This document shows positions 9,019-18,698 of a DNA stretch of 37,122 bases, one piece after another (position 1 is the stretch's first letter; each line of letters begins with the position of its first letter). Source of the stretch: Moorena sp. SS36440bin_2. GTDB taxonomy: Bacteria; Cyanobacteriota; Cyanobacteriia; Cyanobacteriales; Coleofasciculaceae. The stretch lies in the NCBI GenBank assembly GCA_011524395.1, contig WTKN01000095.1, forward strand, positions 26,694 through 63,815. Reading direction: 5' to 3'. The translations under genes were made by a program, and so were the position numbers. The notes below the pieces were generated by a model. That model did no database searches. It worked only from the letters and a program-made list of their open reading frames with translations, and had not been told where the DNA came from.

Positions 9019-9603
9019 CTGATACAGGGAAAAGGCACCAGGGGACAAGGAAGAAGAGGGAGAAGAAGGTGAGGATAGGGAATATGAGGAAATAATACTT
9101 TTGATTGCGATTTGTGATCAAAGCTATAGCTCGGGTTAGCAGTTAATCAAAAAACCCTACCCATAGGATTGGAGCGTAATACCGAGTTGCATATCAGTTG
9201 CATATCAATAGCCCTTTGAGCCTCAGCTTTCCCCAACTCCGGACTCTGCCCCCTCTTCCCCCTCTGCTCTTAAGTGCTGTAGGTAATATCGTTTGAACTC
9301 AACTGGGCATAAGTTCTATCCTTGTGCCTTTTTCATTTTGATTTTTGTGGGACTATTGCTAATCTCTAAAGAGGCTACCGGACTGAATTTGACAATTTGT
9401 AGGGTTTATCAGCTATATTGCTTTAATTTAAGCAAATAAACGGTAAATTTGCCCAATATAGCTGGTTAAGCGCTTCCGACCCTAAGCTGAGAACATGACC
9501 GTTCGCTTGCAATCGGCTCTAACAATAGTTACACTTCTTTAAACAAACTTTAGTTTCATACATACTTTGTCCTACCTAAGTTGCCAATGGCAAAATCTAG
9601 GGC

Positions 9604-9778
9604 GGCTACCAAAGTAGCGATACAGTTAGGTTCACACCTAACCAACGTCGGTCGGAGAGCTTGAAAGCTCTCCAAACAGTGTCAAATTAAAGAAATCATA
9701 CCGTAAGCGTTGTCAGATGAGGTTTTTAACCCCTCGAACAACGTGACTCTTAAAATCCCCTTTGTTTGAAGCGGGGGA
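9604..9778 (+). ncRNA. Candidate structured RNA / IS605 omega-RNA-like remnant upstream of psbB
   Basis: Five consecutive short hairpins are visible: GCTAC-caaa-GTAGC (9604-9617), GTTAGGT-tcac-ACCTAAC (9626-9643), GGAGAGC-ttgaaa-GCTCTCC (9654-9673), GAGG/CCTC (9719-9735) and TCCCC/GGGGA (9756-9778). The last is followed by GATTTCAAG, reminiscent of IS200/IS605 right ends, where the TnpB guide RNA maps. No tnpB or tnpA is nearby. Alternatively it is the psbB 5' leader. Structure is seen; class is inference. Confidence 0.35.
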
Positions 9779-9839
9779 GATTTCAAGACGATTTCTAACA
9801 TATTGATCAAAAGAAGCGTCGAAGTAAAAACTCTATATT

Positions 9840-9847
9840 AGGAGGAG
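9840..9847 (+). promoter_or_regulatory. Strong ribosome binding site of psbB
   Basis: AGGAGGAG lies 8 nt before the psbB ATG and fixes the start. It is one of the strongest Shine-Dalgarno matches in the window, consistent with very high expression of CP47. Confidence 0.85.
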
Positions 9848-9855
9848 CGTAGTCA

Positions 9856-11388
9856 ATGGGACTACCCTGGTACCGAGTACACACGGTCGTCCTGAATGAT
9901 CCAGGACGTCTGCTAGCTGTGCACTTGATGCATACAGCCCTGGTGGCAGGCTGGGCTGGTTCAATGGCCCTGTACGAATTGGCAATTTTTGATCCGAGTG
10001 ACCCGGTTCTTAACCCGATGTGGCGTCAGGGGATGTTCGTCATGCCCTTTATGGCTCGTCTAGGGGTTACTGATTCCTGGGGGGGCTGGAGTATCACTGG
10101 TGAAACCGTAACCAATGCTGGCTTATGGTCTTTTGAAGGTGTCGCTGCAACTCATATTATCCTTTCTGGTTTATTGTTCCTGGCTGCCGTATGGCACTGG
10201 GTTTACTGGGATTTAGATGTGTTCAGAGACCCACGTAGTGGCGAACCAGCTCTCGATTTGCCAAAAATTTTTGGTATTCACCTGTTCTTATCTGGTTTAC
10301 TCTGCTTTGGCTTTGGTGCCTTTCACTTGACTGGGCTTTGGGGTCCTGGGATGTGGGTATCTGATGCTTATGGTCTCACTGGTAGTGTTCAAGCGATCGC
10401 ACCAGAATGGGGACCAGCAGGCTTTAACCCCTATAACCCTGGAGGTATTGTCGCTCACCATATCGCTGCTGGTGTGGTTGGGGTTATTGCTGGTTTATTC
10501 CACTTAACAGTACGACCACCAGAGCGCTTGTTTAAAGCTCTACGGATGGGGAATATCGAAACGGTACTCTCCAGCAGTATCGCGGCTGTGTTTTTTGCTG
10601 CCTTTGTAGTAGCAGGCACCATGTGGTACGGCAGTGCTGCCACCCCTATTGAGCTGTTTGGTCCAACCCGCTATCAGTGGGATCAGGGGTATTTCCAACA
10701 GGAAATTAACCAACGGGTACAAGCTGAATTGGCTGATGGTGCTAGCTTGTCAGAAGCTTGGTCATCAATTCCAGAGAAGCTGGCATTCTATGACTATATC
10801 GGCAACTCTCCTGCCAAAGGTGGTTTGTTCCGCACAGGTCCGATGGATCAAGGGGATGGCATTGCTGAAGGTTGGCTAGGTCATGCGGTGTTCACAGACA
10901 GTGAAGGTCGGGAGCTCACCGTTCGTCGGATGCCGAACTTCTTTGAAACTTTCCCTATCATTTTGACCGATGCTAATGGTGTAGTTCGTGCGGACATACC
11001 TTTCCGACGGGCTGAATCTAGGTATAGTTTCGAGCAAGCTGGTGTCACTGCTAGCTTCTACGGTGGAGTTCTTGATGGTCAAACCTTTACTGACCCATTT
11101 GATGTGAAGCAATACGCTCGTACTGCTCAGCTGGGTGAGGGCTTCCAATTTGACCGCGAAACCCTAAACTCTGATGGTGTATTCCGCACTAGTACTCGGG
11201 GTTGGTTCACCTTTGGTCATGCTGTCTTTGCTCTGTTGTTCTTCTTTGGGCACATCTGGCATGGCTCACGCACCCTTTATCGAGATGTGTTTGCTGGTGT
11301 CGATCCCGACTTAGAGGAAGAGCAAGTCGAGTGGGGCTTCTTCCAGAAGCTTGGTGATAAGAGTACCCGTAGGACAGAGCCTATCTAG
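9856..11388 (+). CDS. psbB: Photosystem II CP47 chlorophyll apoprotein
   Basis: This 510-residue protein is full-length CP47, the inner antenna of photosystem II, a thylakoid membrane protein that binds chlorophyll a and passes excitation to the D1/D2 reaction centre. It starts [22 protein letters not shown]-like and contains the expected six transmembrane helices with conserved His ligands (for example [52 protein letters not shown] and [20 protein letters not shown]). The large lumenal loop lies between about residues 260 and 450. The C-terminus carries the usual acidic [12 protein letters not shown]. psbT follows, as is typical in cyanobacteria and plastids. Confidence 0.99.
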   Translation: MGLPWYRVHTVVLNDPGRLLAVHLMHTALVAGWAGSMALYELAIFDPSDPVLNPMWRQGMFVMPFMARLGVTDSWGGWSITGETVTNAGLWSFEGVAATHIILSGLLFLAAVWHWVYWDLDVFRDPRSGEPALDLPKIFGIHLFLSGLLCFGFGAFHLTGLWGPGMWVSDAYGLTGSVQAIAPEWGPAGFNPYNPGGIVAHHIAAGVVGVIAGLFHLTVRPPERLFKALRMGNIETVLSSSIAAVFFAAFVVAGTMWYGSAATPIELFGPTRYQWDQGYFQQEINQRVQAELADGASLSEAWSSIPEKLAFYDYIGNSPAKGGLFRTGPMDQGDGIAEGWLGHAVFTDSEGRELTVRRMPNFFETFPIILTDANGVVRADIPFRRAESRYSFEQAGVTASFYGGVLDGQTFTDPFDVKQYARTAQLGEGFQFDRETLNSDGVFRTSTRGWFTFGHAVFALLFFFGHIWHGSRTLYRDVFAGVDPDLEEEQVEWGFFQKLGDKSTRRTEPI

Positions 11389-11422
11389 AGGTTAACTATC
11401 TCTTATCACAGTTTGACTTAAA

Positions 11423-11465
11423 AGCAAAAGGCAGAAGAAAAGAAATTTTCTTTTGCCTTTTTGCT
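11423..11465 (+). terminator. Hairpin between psbB and psbT
   Basis: AGCAAAAGGCA pairs with TGCCTTTTTGCT (one-base bulge), extended inward by AAGAAAA/TTTTCTT. It ends in T-rich sequence and lies 35 nt after the psbB stop. It may terminate or partially attenuate transcription, or stabilise the psbB mRNA 3' end. Confidence 0.65.
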
Positions 11466-11524
11466 ATTTCTGTGGTTCTAGCAAGGTAGACTGGTAAGTG
11501 AGAAGATAACCAACAATTATAGCT

Positions 11525-11620
11525 ATGGAATCAGTTGCTTATATCTTAATCTTGACCTTAGCCCTAGGCACCCTATTTTTTGCCATTGCTTTTCGGGAAC
11601 CGCCTAAGATTGGTAAGTAG
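11525..11620 (+). CDS. psbT: Photosystem II protein T
   Basis: A 31-residue single-helix protein, [20 protein letters not shown] followed by [11 protein letters not shown]. This matches PsbT, a small thylakoid membrane subunit at the photosystem II dimer interface that helps stabilise the acceptor side. The hydrophobic N-terminal helix and the short FREPP stromal tail are diagnostic. It is 136 nt downstream of psbB in the same orientation, the conserved cyanobacterial arrangement, with a hairpin in between. Confidence 0.96.
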   Translation: MESVAYILILTLALGTLFFAIAFREPPKIGK

Positions 11621-11681
11621 TTTACCTCGATTTACTCAGATCGAAATTCAACAGTTCTGTGGATGCTCTGAGCCGCAATAG

Positions 11682-11719
11682 CCTGTCATTATCCTATAAG
11701 ATATAGGTAAGTGGACAGG
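11682..11719. repeat. Imperfect inverted repeat after psbT
   Basis: Outer arms CCTGTC/GACAGG and inner arms CCTATA/TATAGG form an interrupted hairpin between psbT and nrdR. There is no clear T tract, so it may be an mRNA 3'-end structure or part of the nrdR leader. Confidence 0.4.
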
Positions 11720-11829
11720 TGGAGATCGGCTCATCTTCCATGTAATTGCTATTTTGACCGTATCGACTCTTAGGGCGTTCCAAATATCTGCCGCCAATCA
11801 GTCCACTCAGCAAGAAAAAAAATTATCTT

Positions 11830-12360
11830 ATGCGATGCCCCTCTTGTCACCACACCGAGAGCCGCGTTCTTGAGTCTCGTTCTACTGAGGCAGGGAAAAG
11901 TGTGAGGCGACGTCGGGAGTGTTTGGGATGCAAACATCGCTTCACGACATATGAGCGGATCGAATTTGTGCCAATAACTGTGATCAAGCGGGATGGCAAG
12001 CGGGAATCATTTGACCGTTCCAAGTTATTACGGGGAATTATACGTGCTTGTGAAAAAACGGGTATTCTCCAAAAACGCCTAGAAGCATTGGTTGATGAGA
12101 TTGAAGCAGAATTGCAACAGCGATTTGGTCGGGAAGTAATAAGTCACGAAATTGGCGAGTTAGTCTTGCGCTACCTACGTTCGGAGAGTGAAGTGGCTTA
12201 TGTACGCTTTGCTTCCGTCTATGGAAAATTTCAAGGGATTAGAGATTTTGTCACTACCCTAGAGGATCTCCAACAGGAAGATGTACCAATGGAAATCCCC
12301 CAGGCTCCGCCAACCCCCTCAGATCAGGTAGAAGAAATAAAGACATCGACTTCGGTTTAA
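11830..12360 (+). CDS. nrdR: Transcriptional repressor NrdR
   Basis: A 176-residue protein beginning [17 protein letters not shown]. The N-terminal zinc ribbon has its four Cys as CPSC and CLGC, with the classic [19 protein letters not shown] continuation. An ATP-cone domain follows (about residues 47-140), starting [18 protein letters not shown]. NrdR senses dATP/ATP and represses ribonucleotide reductase genes by binding NrdR boxes. The C-terminal 25 residues are Pro/Glu-rich and variable. I see no obvious NrdR box pair at this gene. It follows psbT, as in several cyanobacteria. Confidence 0.97.
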   Translation: MRCPSCHHTESRVLESRSTEAGKSVRRRRECLGCKHRFTTYERIEFVPITVIKRDGKRESFDRSKLLRGIIRACEKTGILQKRLEALVDEIEAELQQRFGREVISHEIGELVLRYLRSESEVAYVRFASVYGKFQGIRDFVTTLEDLQQEDVPMEIPQAPPTPSDQVEEIKTSTSV

Positions 12361-12682
12361 TTAATCAAATTTTTGTTAATTGTTGATGGTTGATGGTTGA
12401 CTCTCAAAAGTACAAGGTCAACTAGTGATATCGTTTCCAGTTGTATGGTTACCATTTGTAGAGATGTTCCAGACAAGGTCTCTACAGGAGGGTGATTCAC
12501 GAAAAAAACCAGCGTGAGGTTTGGAAACCCCATCTAGACAAGAGCAGGTTACCGCTGCTACCGGACTTAATATGAGTTTCTTACAGCTAAACCCGGATTT
12601 TAGGGAGCTAGACTAGAAAGTGAAAGAAATTTCAACTCAAGGGCGTGAATTCTATTGAAGCCTAACTAGGTTTACCCAGGAG
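12361..12682. other. 322-bp nrdR-ftsH intergenic region
   Basis: Contains short GTTGATG tandem units (12376-12400) and a hairpin at 12457-12486 (TGTAGAGA/TCTCTACA), a motif pattern common between cyanobacterial genes. AGGAG occurs immediately before a TTG at 12683. No gene seen. The ftsH promoter is probably here but is not placed. Confidence 0.55.
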
Positions 12683-12715
12683 TTGAGTCAAGGCAAGACC
12701 AAAGAGCAAACAGCC

Positions 12716-14665
12716 ATGAAGAAACGTTTCTGGATGAGAGCATGGATGGGTAATGCAGAGGTAAATACCTCTCCACAGCCGCTGGCAAATCCTGAGGTTA
12801 GATTACAGCAACCCCAGGAAAAGCGCAAGTTAGTCAAATTCTGGCGTATTGCTGCCAGTTTGCTCCTTTGGCAAGGGGTGATACTGGGTACCCCAGCCCA
12901 AGCACAGCTTAAAGAAGAGAAATCTCTAACCTATAGTGAGCTATTAAAGAAAGTTAAAAATGGGGAAGTCACTAAAATAGAAATCGATGAAGCCACTAAT
13001 ATTGCTAAAGTTAGCCTAAACGAGGCCAAGGAGAATGAAGCTCCTCAACGAGTTCCTTTGTTTGATCAAAACTCCTTGCTACTCAAGGAACTCCGTCAAC
13101 GGAATGTTCCCACTGAAATTAGGCGCTCTCCGGATAACTCAGCCGCTTTAGGTCTAATTGCCAACTTATTTTTGCTTCTGTTGTTACTAGCAGGCTTGAT
13201 GATGATCCTGCGACGCTCTGCGAGTAATTCTGGTCAAGCCTTAAACTTTGGCAAATCCCGAGCACGGTTTCAGATGGAAGCAAAAACCGGGGTTCTGTTT
13301 GATGATGTAGCAGGTATTCAAGAAGCTAAAGAGGAATTGCAAGAAGTCGTCATATTCCTCAAACAACCAGAACGCTTTACTGCTGTTGGAGCACGCATCC
13401 CGAAAGGTGTGCTGCTAGTCGGTCCTCCAGGAACTGGTAAAACTCTCTTAGCCAAAGCTATCGCTGGTGAAGCAGGAGTTCCTTTCTTTAGCATCTCTGG
13501 TTCCGAATTCGTGGAAATGTTTGTGGGCGTTGGTGCCTCCCGTGTCCGTGACTTGTTCAGAAAAGCTAAAGAAAATGCCCCTTGCTTGGTCTTCATTGAT
13601 GAAATTGATGCGGTAGGACGGCAACGGGGAGCAGGGATTGGCGGTGGAAACGATGAGCGGGAGCAAACCCTTAACCAATTACTCACCGAAATGGATGGGT
13701 TTGAAGGTAACACAGGTATTATTATTATTGCTGCCACTAATCGCCCAGATGTGCTGGATGCTGCACTATTACGTCCTGGACGCTTTGACAGACAAGTTAT
13801 TGTGGATTACCCTGACTACAAAGGCAGGAATAACATTCTGGAAGTCCACGCTCGCAACAAAAAGATTGACCCTGAGGTTTGTCTAGAAACTGTTGCTAAG
13901 CGTACCCCTGGGTTTACTGGTGCTGACTTAGCCAACCTACTCAACGAAGCGGCAATCCTGACTGCCCGCCGCCGCAAAGATGCCATTACTATGCTCGAAA
14001 TCAATGATGCTATTGACCGGGTGGTAGCTGGAATGGAAGGCACTCCTCTAGTGGACAGCAAGAATAAGCGATTAATTGCCTACCATGAAGTAGGGCATGC
14101 TGTAATTTCTACCCTTCTACCGGATCACGACCCGGTACAGAAGGTAACCCTAATTCCCCGAGGGCAAGCCCGTGGTTTGACCTGGTATATTCCTGATGAA
14201 GAGCAAGGTTTGATTACTCGGGCTCAACTCAAAGCCCAAATTACTGCTGCTTTAGGGGGTAGAGCGGCAGAAGAAGAAATTTTTGGTGAGGCTGAAGTGA
14301 CTACTGGTGCTGTTGGGGACTTGCAACAAGTTACCTCGCGAGCACGGCAGATGGTAACCCGCTTTGGAATGAGCGATTTGGGTCCCCTGTCCTTAGAAGA
14401 TCCAGGGGGAGAAGTCTTTCTAGGGGGTAATGTGATTAATAGGTCTGAGTACTCAGAGAAAATCGCTGCCCACATTGATGCCCAAGTTCGCACAATTGTG
14501 CAGCATTGCCATGGCCATGCTCGTCAGTTAGTCCGGGAAAATCGGGTAATCATTGACCGATTAGTAGACATGTTGATAGATCAAGAAACTCTTGAAGGAG
14601 ACCAGTTACGCAAAATTGTAGAAGAACACACCCAGATGGACAAGGAACAATTGGTAGTTTCTTAG
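12716..14665 (+). CDS. ftsH: ATP-dependent zinc metalloprotease FtsH
   Basis: About 649 residues from the ATG at 12716; an in-frame TTG at 12683 would add 11 residues, and AGGAG abuts it too closely to be a good ribosome binding site. Two N-terminal membrane segments are visible ([17 protein letters not shown] and [21 protein letters not shown]) flanking a lumenal/periplasmic FtsH_ext domain. The AAA module has Walker A GPPGTGKT (about residue 240), Walker [10 protein letters not shown] and the second region of homology [21 protein letters not shown]. The M41 protease active site is HEVGH (about residue 455). FtsH hexamers degrade membrane proteins such as photodamaged D1 in cyanobacteria; which of the usual four paralogues this is cannot be settled here. 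Confidence 0.97.
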   Translation: MKKRFWMRAWMGNAEVNTSPQPLANPEVRLQQPQEKRKLVKFWRIAASLLLWQGVILGTPAQAQLKEEKSLTYSELLKKVKNGEVTKIEIDEATNIAKVSLNEAKENEAPQRVPLFDQNSLLLKELRQRNVPTEIRRSPDNSAALGLIANLFLLLLLLAGLMMILRRSASNSGQALNFGKSRARFQMEAKTGVLFDDVAGIQEAKEELQEVVIFLKQPERFTAVGARIPKGVLLVGPPGTGKTLLAKAIAGEAGVPFFSISGSEFVEMFVGVGASRVRDLFRKAKENAPCLVFIDEIDAVGRQRGAGIGGGNDEREQTLNQLLTEMDGFEGNTGIIIIAATNRPDVLDAALLRPGRFDRQVIVDYPDYKGRNNILEVHARNKKIDPEVCLETVAKRTPGFTGADLANLLNEAAILTARRRKDAITMLEINDAIDRVVAGMEGTPLVDSKNKRLIAYHEVGHAVISTLLPDHDPVQKVTLIPRGQARGLTWYIPDEEQGLITRAQLKAQITAALGGRAAEEEIFGEAEVTTGAVGDLQQVTSRARQMVTRFGMSDLGPLSLEDPGGEVFLGGNVINRSEYSEKIAAHIDAQVRTIVQHCHGHARQLVRENRVIIDRLVDMLIDQETLEGDQLRKIVEEHTQMDKEQLVVS

Positions 14666-14728
14666 TTTCTAGTTAAACGATCACGCGGCATGCATTTTTG
14701 AAACATGTTGATGGTTAATGGTTAATGG

Positions 14729-14756
14729 TTAATGGTTAATGGCCATTAACCATTAA
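14729..14756. terminator. 28-bp perfect palindrome between convergent genes
   Basis: A perfect palindrome centred on GGCC, built of TTAATGG/CCATTAA units and preceded by further TTAATGG tandem copies (14707-14728). It lies between the ends of ftsH (+) and the M23 peptidase (-), the position of a bidirectional terminator. Confidence 0.55.
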
Positions 14757-14768
14757 TATTTGTCCCAA

Positions 14769-15380
14769 TCAAGCTCGTGTTTTATACATTGCCCGCAGCA
14801 CCTGGGCTGGGTCAACGTATTGCTTGCCATACTTCAATCCCCAGTGCAGATGAGGACCGGTGGTACGACCAGTCATCCCTACTCGACCGATTCTGGCTCC
14901 AGAAGGCAACAGTTGGCCTTCCTTGATCTGAATGCCACCGGAGTTGTCAATTAAATAGCGAGTATCTCCATTTTTAACTGCGTATCCTTTCATGTGACAG
15001 TAGATGTGCTGCCACTTGCCCGATTGGATAGTTATTGAAGTGCCGCAGGCGGTACCATCGGAAATTTTGATTACTTTACCACTCCACCAGTTACGGATAT
15101 AGCTTCCTTCAGGGGCAGCTATGTCTAAACCTCGGTGGAATTCCCATCCAGAACCTCTAGGAGAGGGTCGGTAACCGAAGCCAGAGGTGTAGCCCCGGAA
15201 GTTTTCTACTGGAAAGGAACCCCCTTTGGCAAAACTTCTTACTCCGGCTACCAAGGTTGAGGGAGGTTCTGATGCAGTTACTGGCTGGCTGGGCAAACTC
15301 GAAAGGGTACTTAAACCGATTAAACTCATTAAACTCAGTCCAGCGAAAATTAGAAGCCTTGATAAATAACCACTGCGCAT
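14769..15380 (-). CDS. M23-family (LytM-type) peptidoglycan peptidase, secreted
   Basis: 203 residues. Residues 1-37 form a signal-peptide-like segment (RLLIFAGLSLMSLIGLSTL then a polar cleavage region). The rest is a peptidase M23 domain: FGYRPSPRG, the zinc-binding HRGLDIAAPEG (HxxxD) and HLHWGLKYG (HxH) near residue 178, with the catalytic His also in WQHIYCHM. All zinc-binding residues appear intact, so it is probably an active endopeptidase cutting peptide cross-links in the periplasm, rather than a degenerate activator. It is convergent with ftsH and divergent from the small membrane protein gene. Confidence 0.93.
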   Translation of the reverse strand: MRSGYLSRLLIFAGLSLMSLIGLSTLSSLPSQPVTASEPPSTLVAGVRSFAKGGSFPVENFRGYTSGFGYRPSPRGSGWEFHRGLDIAAPEGSYIRNWWSGKVIKISDGTACGTSITIQSGKWQHIYCHMKGYAVKNGDTRYLIDNSGGIQIKEGQLLPSGARIGRVGMTGRTTGPHLHWGLKYGKQYVDPAQVLRAMYKTRA

Positions 15381-15713
15381 TAGTTCTACTCTGGCTTTAG
15401 CTAGTTAGGGGTCTTTCCATTTATATCTCTCCAGATCATCTGCCATCAGCAGGGTTTTTGGGTTGTTTAGGGTATTTAACAAAATCTTGAGTTTTGTTAA
15501 GATACCTCAATAAGCTAATACACATTTAACTTGCACAATTTCAGGATTGAATTTTTTGTTAAGGGTTGATCTTTGACTAACCGTTGTGTGCCTGTCTACT
15601 GTGGGCGTGTCTACCGTTAACCGTTAACACTAAAGCGATCAACTCAAATAGAGAAGTTAAATGTTGGTTAACTTAGCGATTAACTTGCCCCAGCCTACCC
15701 TATCCGTGAACCA
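15381..15713. promoter_or_regulatory. 333-bp divergent intergenic region with inverted repeats
   Basis: This region separates two divergent genes and must hold both promoters. TTAACAAAA (15476-15484) and TTTTGTTAA (15492-15500) form a 9-bp inverted repeat with a 7-nt spacer, a possible operator or hairpin. GTTAACCGTTAAC (15616-15628) is a second symmetric site. No gene is visible. Confidence 0.4.
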
Positions 15714-16091
15714 ATGCTGACTGAATTTTTGCCCTTCCGATTCGAGGTGGATACTACAGCGATCGCGGGAGCATCTTTGTGGTCTCTAGCGCTATATTTA
15801 AGCCTCTCGTCCTTGAGGCAATGGATTATGGAGCAATTGAACCGCTGGTTTAACTTTGCTGAGGGATTCTTTTACATCTCGGCTGAGGAATTTGAACGAA
15901 CCCGCAAGGTCACAGAATCTCAAAACGCTTTCTATGCGTCAGTTGTCAGCATTGTGCCTTTTTTAGTTATTGGTGCAGTTTGTAACTACCTCGTGGAAAT
16001 TAGCCTGGGACACAGTTGGGCAATCAGTATCGGGATTATTGCTTGTATGAGCTGTGGTGTCTATGAATTAGGGCGTCAGTCTGGGAATTGA
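15714..16091 (+). CDS. Small integral membrane protein, function unknown
   Basis: 125 residues from an ATG. Hydrophobic segments are visible at about residues 17-33 (AGASLWSLALYLSLSSL), 75-95 (ASVVSIVPFLVIGAVCNYLV) and 99-118 (HSWAISIGIIACMSCGVYEL). Between the first two lies an aromatic-rich amphipathic stretch (LNRWFNFAEGFFYISAEEF). No family motif is recognised. It is the last + strand gene before the - strand accessory region. Confidence 0.7.
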   Translation: MLTEFLPFRFEVDTTAIAGASLWSLALYLSLSSLRQWIMEQLNRWFNFAEGFFYISAEEFERTRKVTESQNAFYASVVSIVPFLVIGAVCNYLVEISLGHSWAISIGIIACMSCGVYELGRQSGN

Positions 16092-16204
16092 ATTTAGCCA
16101 GGCCGCGAGAAGCCCCGCGCCCTACCTGAAAAGGTGGGGGTCGGGATGATAGCGGGAAAAGGGTCGGAACGAAGCTTTTCCATAGACGCAGGTAGAGAGC
16201 AGTA

Positions 16205-16339
16205 TTAAAGAGCAGTATTAACTGCATCTGCCAAAGCTTTAGAAGCAATGTAAGGTTCTGGCTCTTGCCATGCACCAGGAAGCGGTTTGTAGCCGCACTT
16301 ACCTTCACCTGTGTACTTTCGTCTACTTAAGTCATCCAT
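16205..16339 (-). pseudogene. 44-residue ORF resembling the N-terminus of a MoxR-type AAA ATPase
   Basis: This frame reads MDDLSRRKYTGEGKCGYKPL and continues to EPYIASKALADAVNTAL before a TAA. The YxxS..L..AVN..L pattern resembles the sequence immediately before the P-loop region of cyanobacterial MoxR-like ATPases, where a hydrophobic strand and GKT motif would follow. Here the frame stops, next to a duplicated TAATACTGCTCT stretch. I therefore read it as a truncated remnant; it could instead be a genuine small protein. It ends the - strand series 41 nt downstream of the large AAA+ ATPase. Confidence 0.4.
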
Positions 16340-16380
16340 AGCACCTTATAAAACTGGCTTACTACTGAATCATGGCCGGA

Positions 16381-18528
16381 TTATTTAAGCGATCGCATTC
16401 CATCACTCCAGACCTTTCCCATCTTCTGATACTCCCGGCGAGTGCCCTGTAACAGATGTTCCATCATCACTGCACTACCTGCTTCAGCCGCTAGAAAAGC
16501 TGCGGCTAGGGCAATATTCTTGATATTCCCTCCACTCAATTTGAACTGCCGTGCCAAAAACTCAAAATCTACATCTGCTGACAAGGGGATTTCCTCAGTC
16601 CAAATCCCCTCCCAAATGCGCCGACGACTAGCTTCATCTGGTGAGGGAAAGTGTACTGTAAAGGCTAACCTACGCACAAATGCCTCGTCTAAATTTTGGC
16701 GCAAATTTGTTGTCAAAATTGATATTCCTTCATACTCTTCCATCTTCTGCAACAGATACCCAACTTCAATATTGGCGTAGCGGTCATGAGCATCTCGAAC
16801 TTCAGACCGCTTGCCAAACAGAGCATCTGCTTCGTCAAATAGAAGGATAGCGTTAGCTGTTTCCGCAGCCATAAAAATGCGGTTGAGATTTTTCTCAGTC
16901 TCGCCAATGTACTTACTGACAACTTGGGATAAATCAATTTTGTATAGCTCAAGCTGTAGTTCATTAGCAATGACTTCCGCCGCCATGGTCTTACCTGTGC
17001 CTGGTGGACCTGAAAATAGTACATTTAATCCTTTGCCAATGGATAGCTTGCGGTGAAAGCCCCATTTTTCATAGACAATATGACGATACTTGGCTTGATT
17101 ACAAATTTCTTTGAGCTGAGCAATTTGATCGGGGGGTAAGATAATGTCTTGCCAACTATACTTAGGGTTAAGTTTGCGGGCTAATTCAGTTAAATTATTA
17201 CCAGATTTGTCACGAGCCGCTGCTAATAAGTTATTTAAGGTTGGCTTAATTGTATTGTTTAATGGCAACTGATCAAATTCGGGAGCAGCACGCCACAAAG
17301 CCTGATTACAAGCAGTTGTTACTGCTCCTCCTATTTGGGCTGAACTCAAGGTAAAACAATTGGCGAGGGTATCCAAGTCGCGATCGCTAAGTACAATTCC
17401 TTTTGTTTCTAAACTAGCTTGCCAGTAAACGCGCCGTTGGGAAAAATCCGGGGTAGGAAAAGGTACAGTAATCACACCGTTGAGATTGGTAAACTTTGGC
17501 ACCAACGACTGTGTTCCAGATAAGATTACCACACCTTTTGCCTCAGTTAGTCTGTCAAGTACCCTTTTATATAACAGATGCTGCTCTTTGGTCTGTAGTG
17601 CATCTAAACTTTCCAGACTTTCTAGATAGAGGATAGCATCGTGAAAACAGGCTTGACGAAATAACAGTTTTAGCAGTTGGTCAAACTCTTCCTTAATTGC
17701 TAAAGCTTGAGATAAATCCGCAATTAATAACTGCTTGTTCAGTTGAGCGGCAAGGGCGATCGCTCCACGACGTTTTTCAGTAGAATGTAAACCAGAGAAA
17801 TACAGATTTAGAGGCTGGCTGATATTTTGAGCGTGTTTGATTAACTTAGGAAGTATGTGTTTAATGTCATCTCTAATCGGCAACTTGTCCTCAACCGCAG
17901 GACTATCTATCAATTGACACCAAGATTCTAAACGCGGTTCAAGACTCTTTTGTTTTAATAGAGAATGGATAACCTGGTCATCTAGCTTGAGATAATAGGA
18001 TAATATTGGTGGTTTAAGCTGATGAGGGTCAGGAATTAAGTGAAGTAAACTATGTTTGATTAAGGGTGCGTCAGGAGCAAAATGAACTCGTTGCAACAGC
18101 TTGGCTTCAGCAGAGGGACATAGTAGATTTAAGGCTAAATCAATACTAGGTCGCCTGCGAGTAACATCATCCTGGAGATAGGCATACAGACCCTCGTAAG
18201 CTAAATCAATTTCTGGAGCCAGGGCAATCAGCATCACGTCTAAATCAAATTCAGACAAACCGAAAGTCTGTTTGAGCCAGTTTAATGGTGTATTGTTAGT
18301 CTGATCAGACTCAGTTTTTTCTGAATCTAGTGCAAACAAAGGTATCCCTGGTTGACGATCTAGGAGTTGCTTGACCTGATCGCGATCAATACGAAGACCT
18401 CGATAAGGGTCAGTAGCTGCTTGAGAACCGTACACAGCTTGTGCTTTTATTACTGCTTGCTCTAGTCGTTTATTTAGTCTTTGTAATGCTGAGAGTAGAT
18501 CGTCGAACATGGGGTATACCATTTTCAT
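16381..18528 (-). CDS. AAA+ ATPase of the contractile injection system (Afp15/Pvc15-like) type
   Basis: About 715 residues from the ATG at 18528; TTG (18555) and ATG (18510) are alternatives. The N-terminal half is a family-specific region (LQRLNKRLEQAV, FGLSEFDLDVMLIALAPEID) followed by a degenerate ATPase-like module. The C-terminal AAA domain is canonical: Walker [16 protein letters not shown] (about residue 508), Walker B ILLFDEADALFGKRSEV, sensor region LTTNLRQNLDEAFVRRL. This architecture, with FGL..FD...LL.ALAPE in the N-terminal part, is typical of the ATPase encoded in extracellular contractile injection system loci. There it is thought to assist assembly or disassembly, though its function is not settled. 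A DUF4157 protein and long fibres on the same strand support this context. Confidence 0.8.
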   Translation of the reverse strand: MKMVYPMFDDLLSALQRLNKRLEQAVIKAQAVYGSQAATDPYRGLRIDRDQVKQLLDRQPGIPLFALDSEKTESDQTNNTPLNWLKQTFGLSEFDLDVMLIALAPEIDLAYEGLYAYLQDDVTRRRPSIDLALNLLCPSAEAKLLQRVHFAPDAPLIKHSLLHLIPDPHQLKPPILSYYLKLDDQVIHSLLKQKSLEPRLESWCQLIDSPAVEDKLPIRDDIKHILPKLIKHAQNISQPLNLYFSGLHSTEKRRGAIALAAQLNKQLLIADLSQALAIKEEFDQLLKLLFRQACFHDAILYLESLESLDALQTKEQHLLYKRVLDRLTEAKGVVILSGTQSLVPKFTNLNGVITVPFPTPDFSQRRVYWQASLETKGIVLSDRDLDTLANCFTLSSAQIGGAVTTACNQALWRAAPEFDQLPLNNTIKPTLNNLLAAARDKSGNNLTELARKLNPKYSWQDIILPPDQIAQLKEICNQAKYRHIVYEKWGFHRKLSIGKGLNVLFSGPPGTGKTMAAEVIANELQLELYKIDLSQVVSKYIGETEKNLNRIFMAAETANAILLFDEADALFGKRSEVRDAHDRYANIEVGYLLQKMEEYEGISILTTNLRQNLDEAFVRRLAFTVHFPSPDEASRRRIWEGIWTEEIPLSADVDFEFLARQFKLSGGNIKNIALAAAFLAAEAGSAVMMEHLLQGTRREYQKMGKVWSDGMRSLK

Positions 18529-18628
18529 TTCAATCAGTATCGGGAATTGAGCCAAGCTTTCGCCTCGTTACAGCTAACTTCACAAGATGGGAGGGTGTTG
18601 GGGAAGTTGGTAATCTATGAGGAAAAAA

Positions 18629-18660
18629 CGCGATTGGCCGTAGGCCACGCTACGCGAACC
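18629..18660. repeat. Interspersed GATTGGCCGTAGGCCACGC-type palindromic repeat
   Basis: GCGATTGGCCGTAGGCCACG continues to CTACGCGAAC. Related sequences occur in this window at 20714-20738 (reverse orientation, CGCGTAGCGTGACCTTTGGTCAA) and 24387-24418. It is a dispersed cyanobacterial repeat found at gene ends and, in two cases here, at junctions of truncated genes. Confidence 0.6.
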
Positions 18661-18698
18661 CTCTGGATTAGACCAAAGGGTTTGGGCAAAGTTATTAT

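Larger units (their letters stand above)
9019..9855. other. 837-bp psbB upstream region
   Basis: No protein gene is visible. The first third is low-complexity purine-rich (9040-9090) and pyrimidine-rich (9230-9270) sequence. The last third contains a cluster of five hairpins (9604-9778, listed separately) and then the psbB ribosome binding site. The psbB promoter must lie here, but I cannot place it with confidence. Confidence 0.6.

Noticed and set aside
13318-13737. - strand 139-codon frame
   Set aside because: Lies entirely antisense to the conserved AAA domain of ftsH.
16021-18545. 15-bp direct repeat CAATCAGTATCGGGA flanking the AAA+ ATPase gene (16021-16035 and 18531-18545)
   Set aside because: One 15-bp match in a 37-kb window is about what chance allows, and no integrase or tRNA target is present, so it is not supported as an attachment site.
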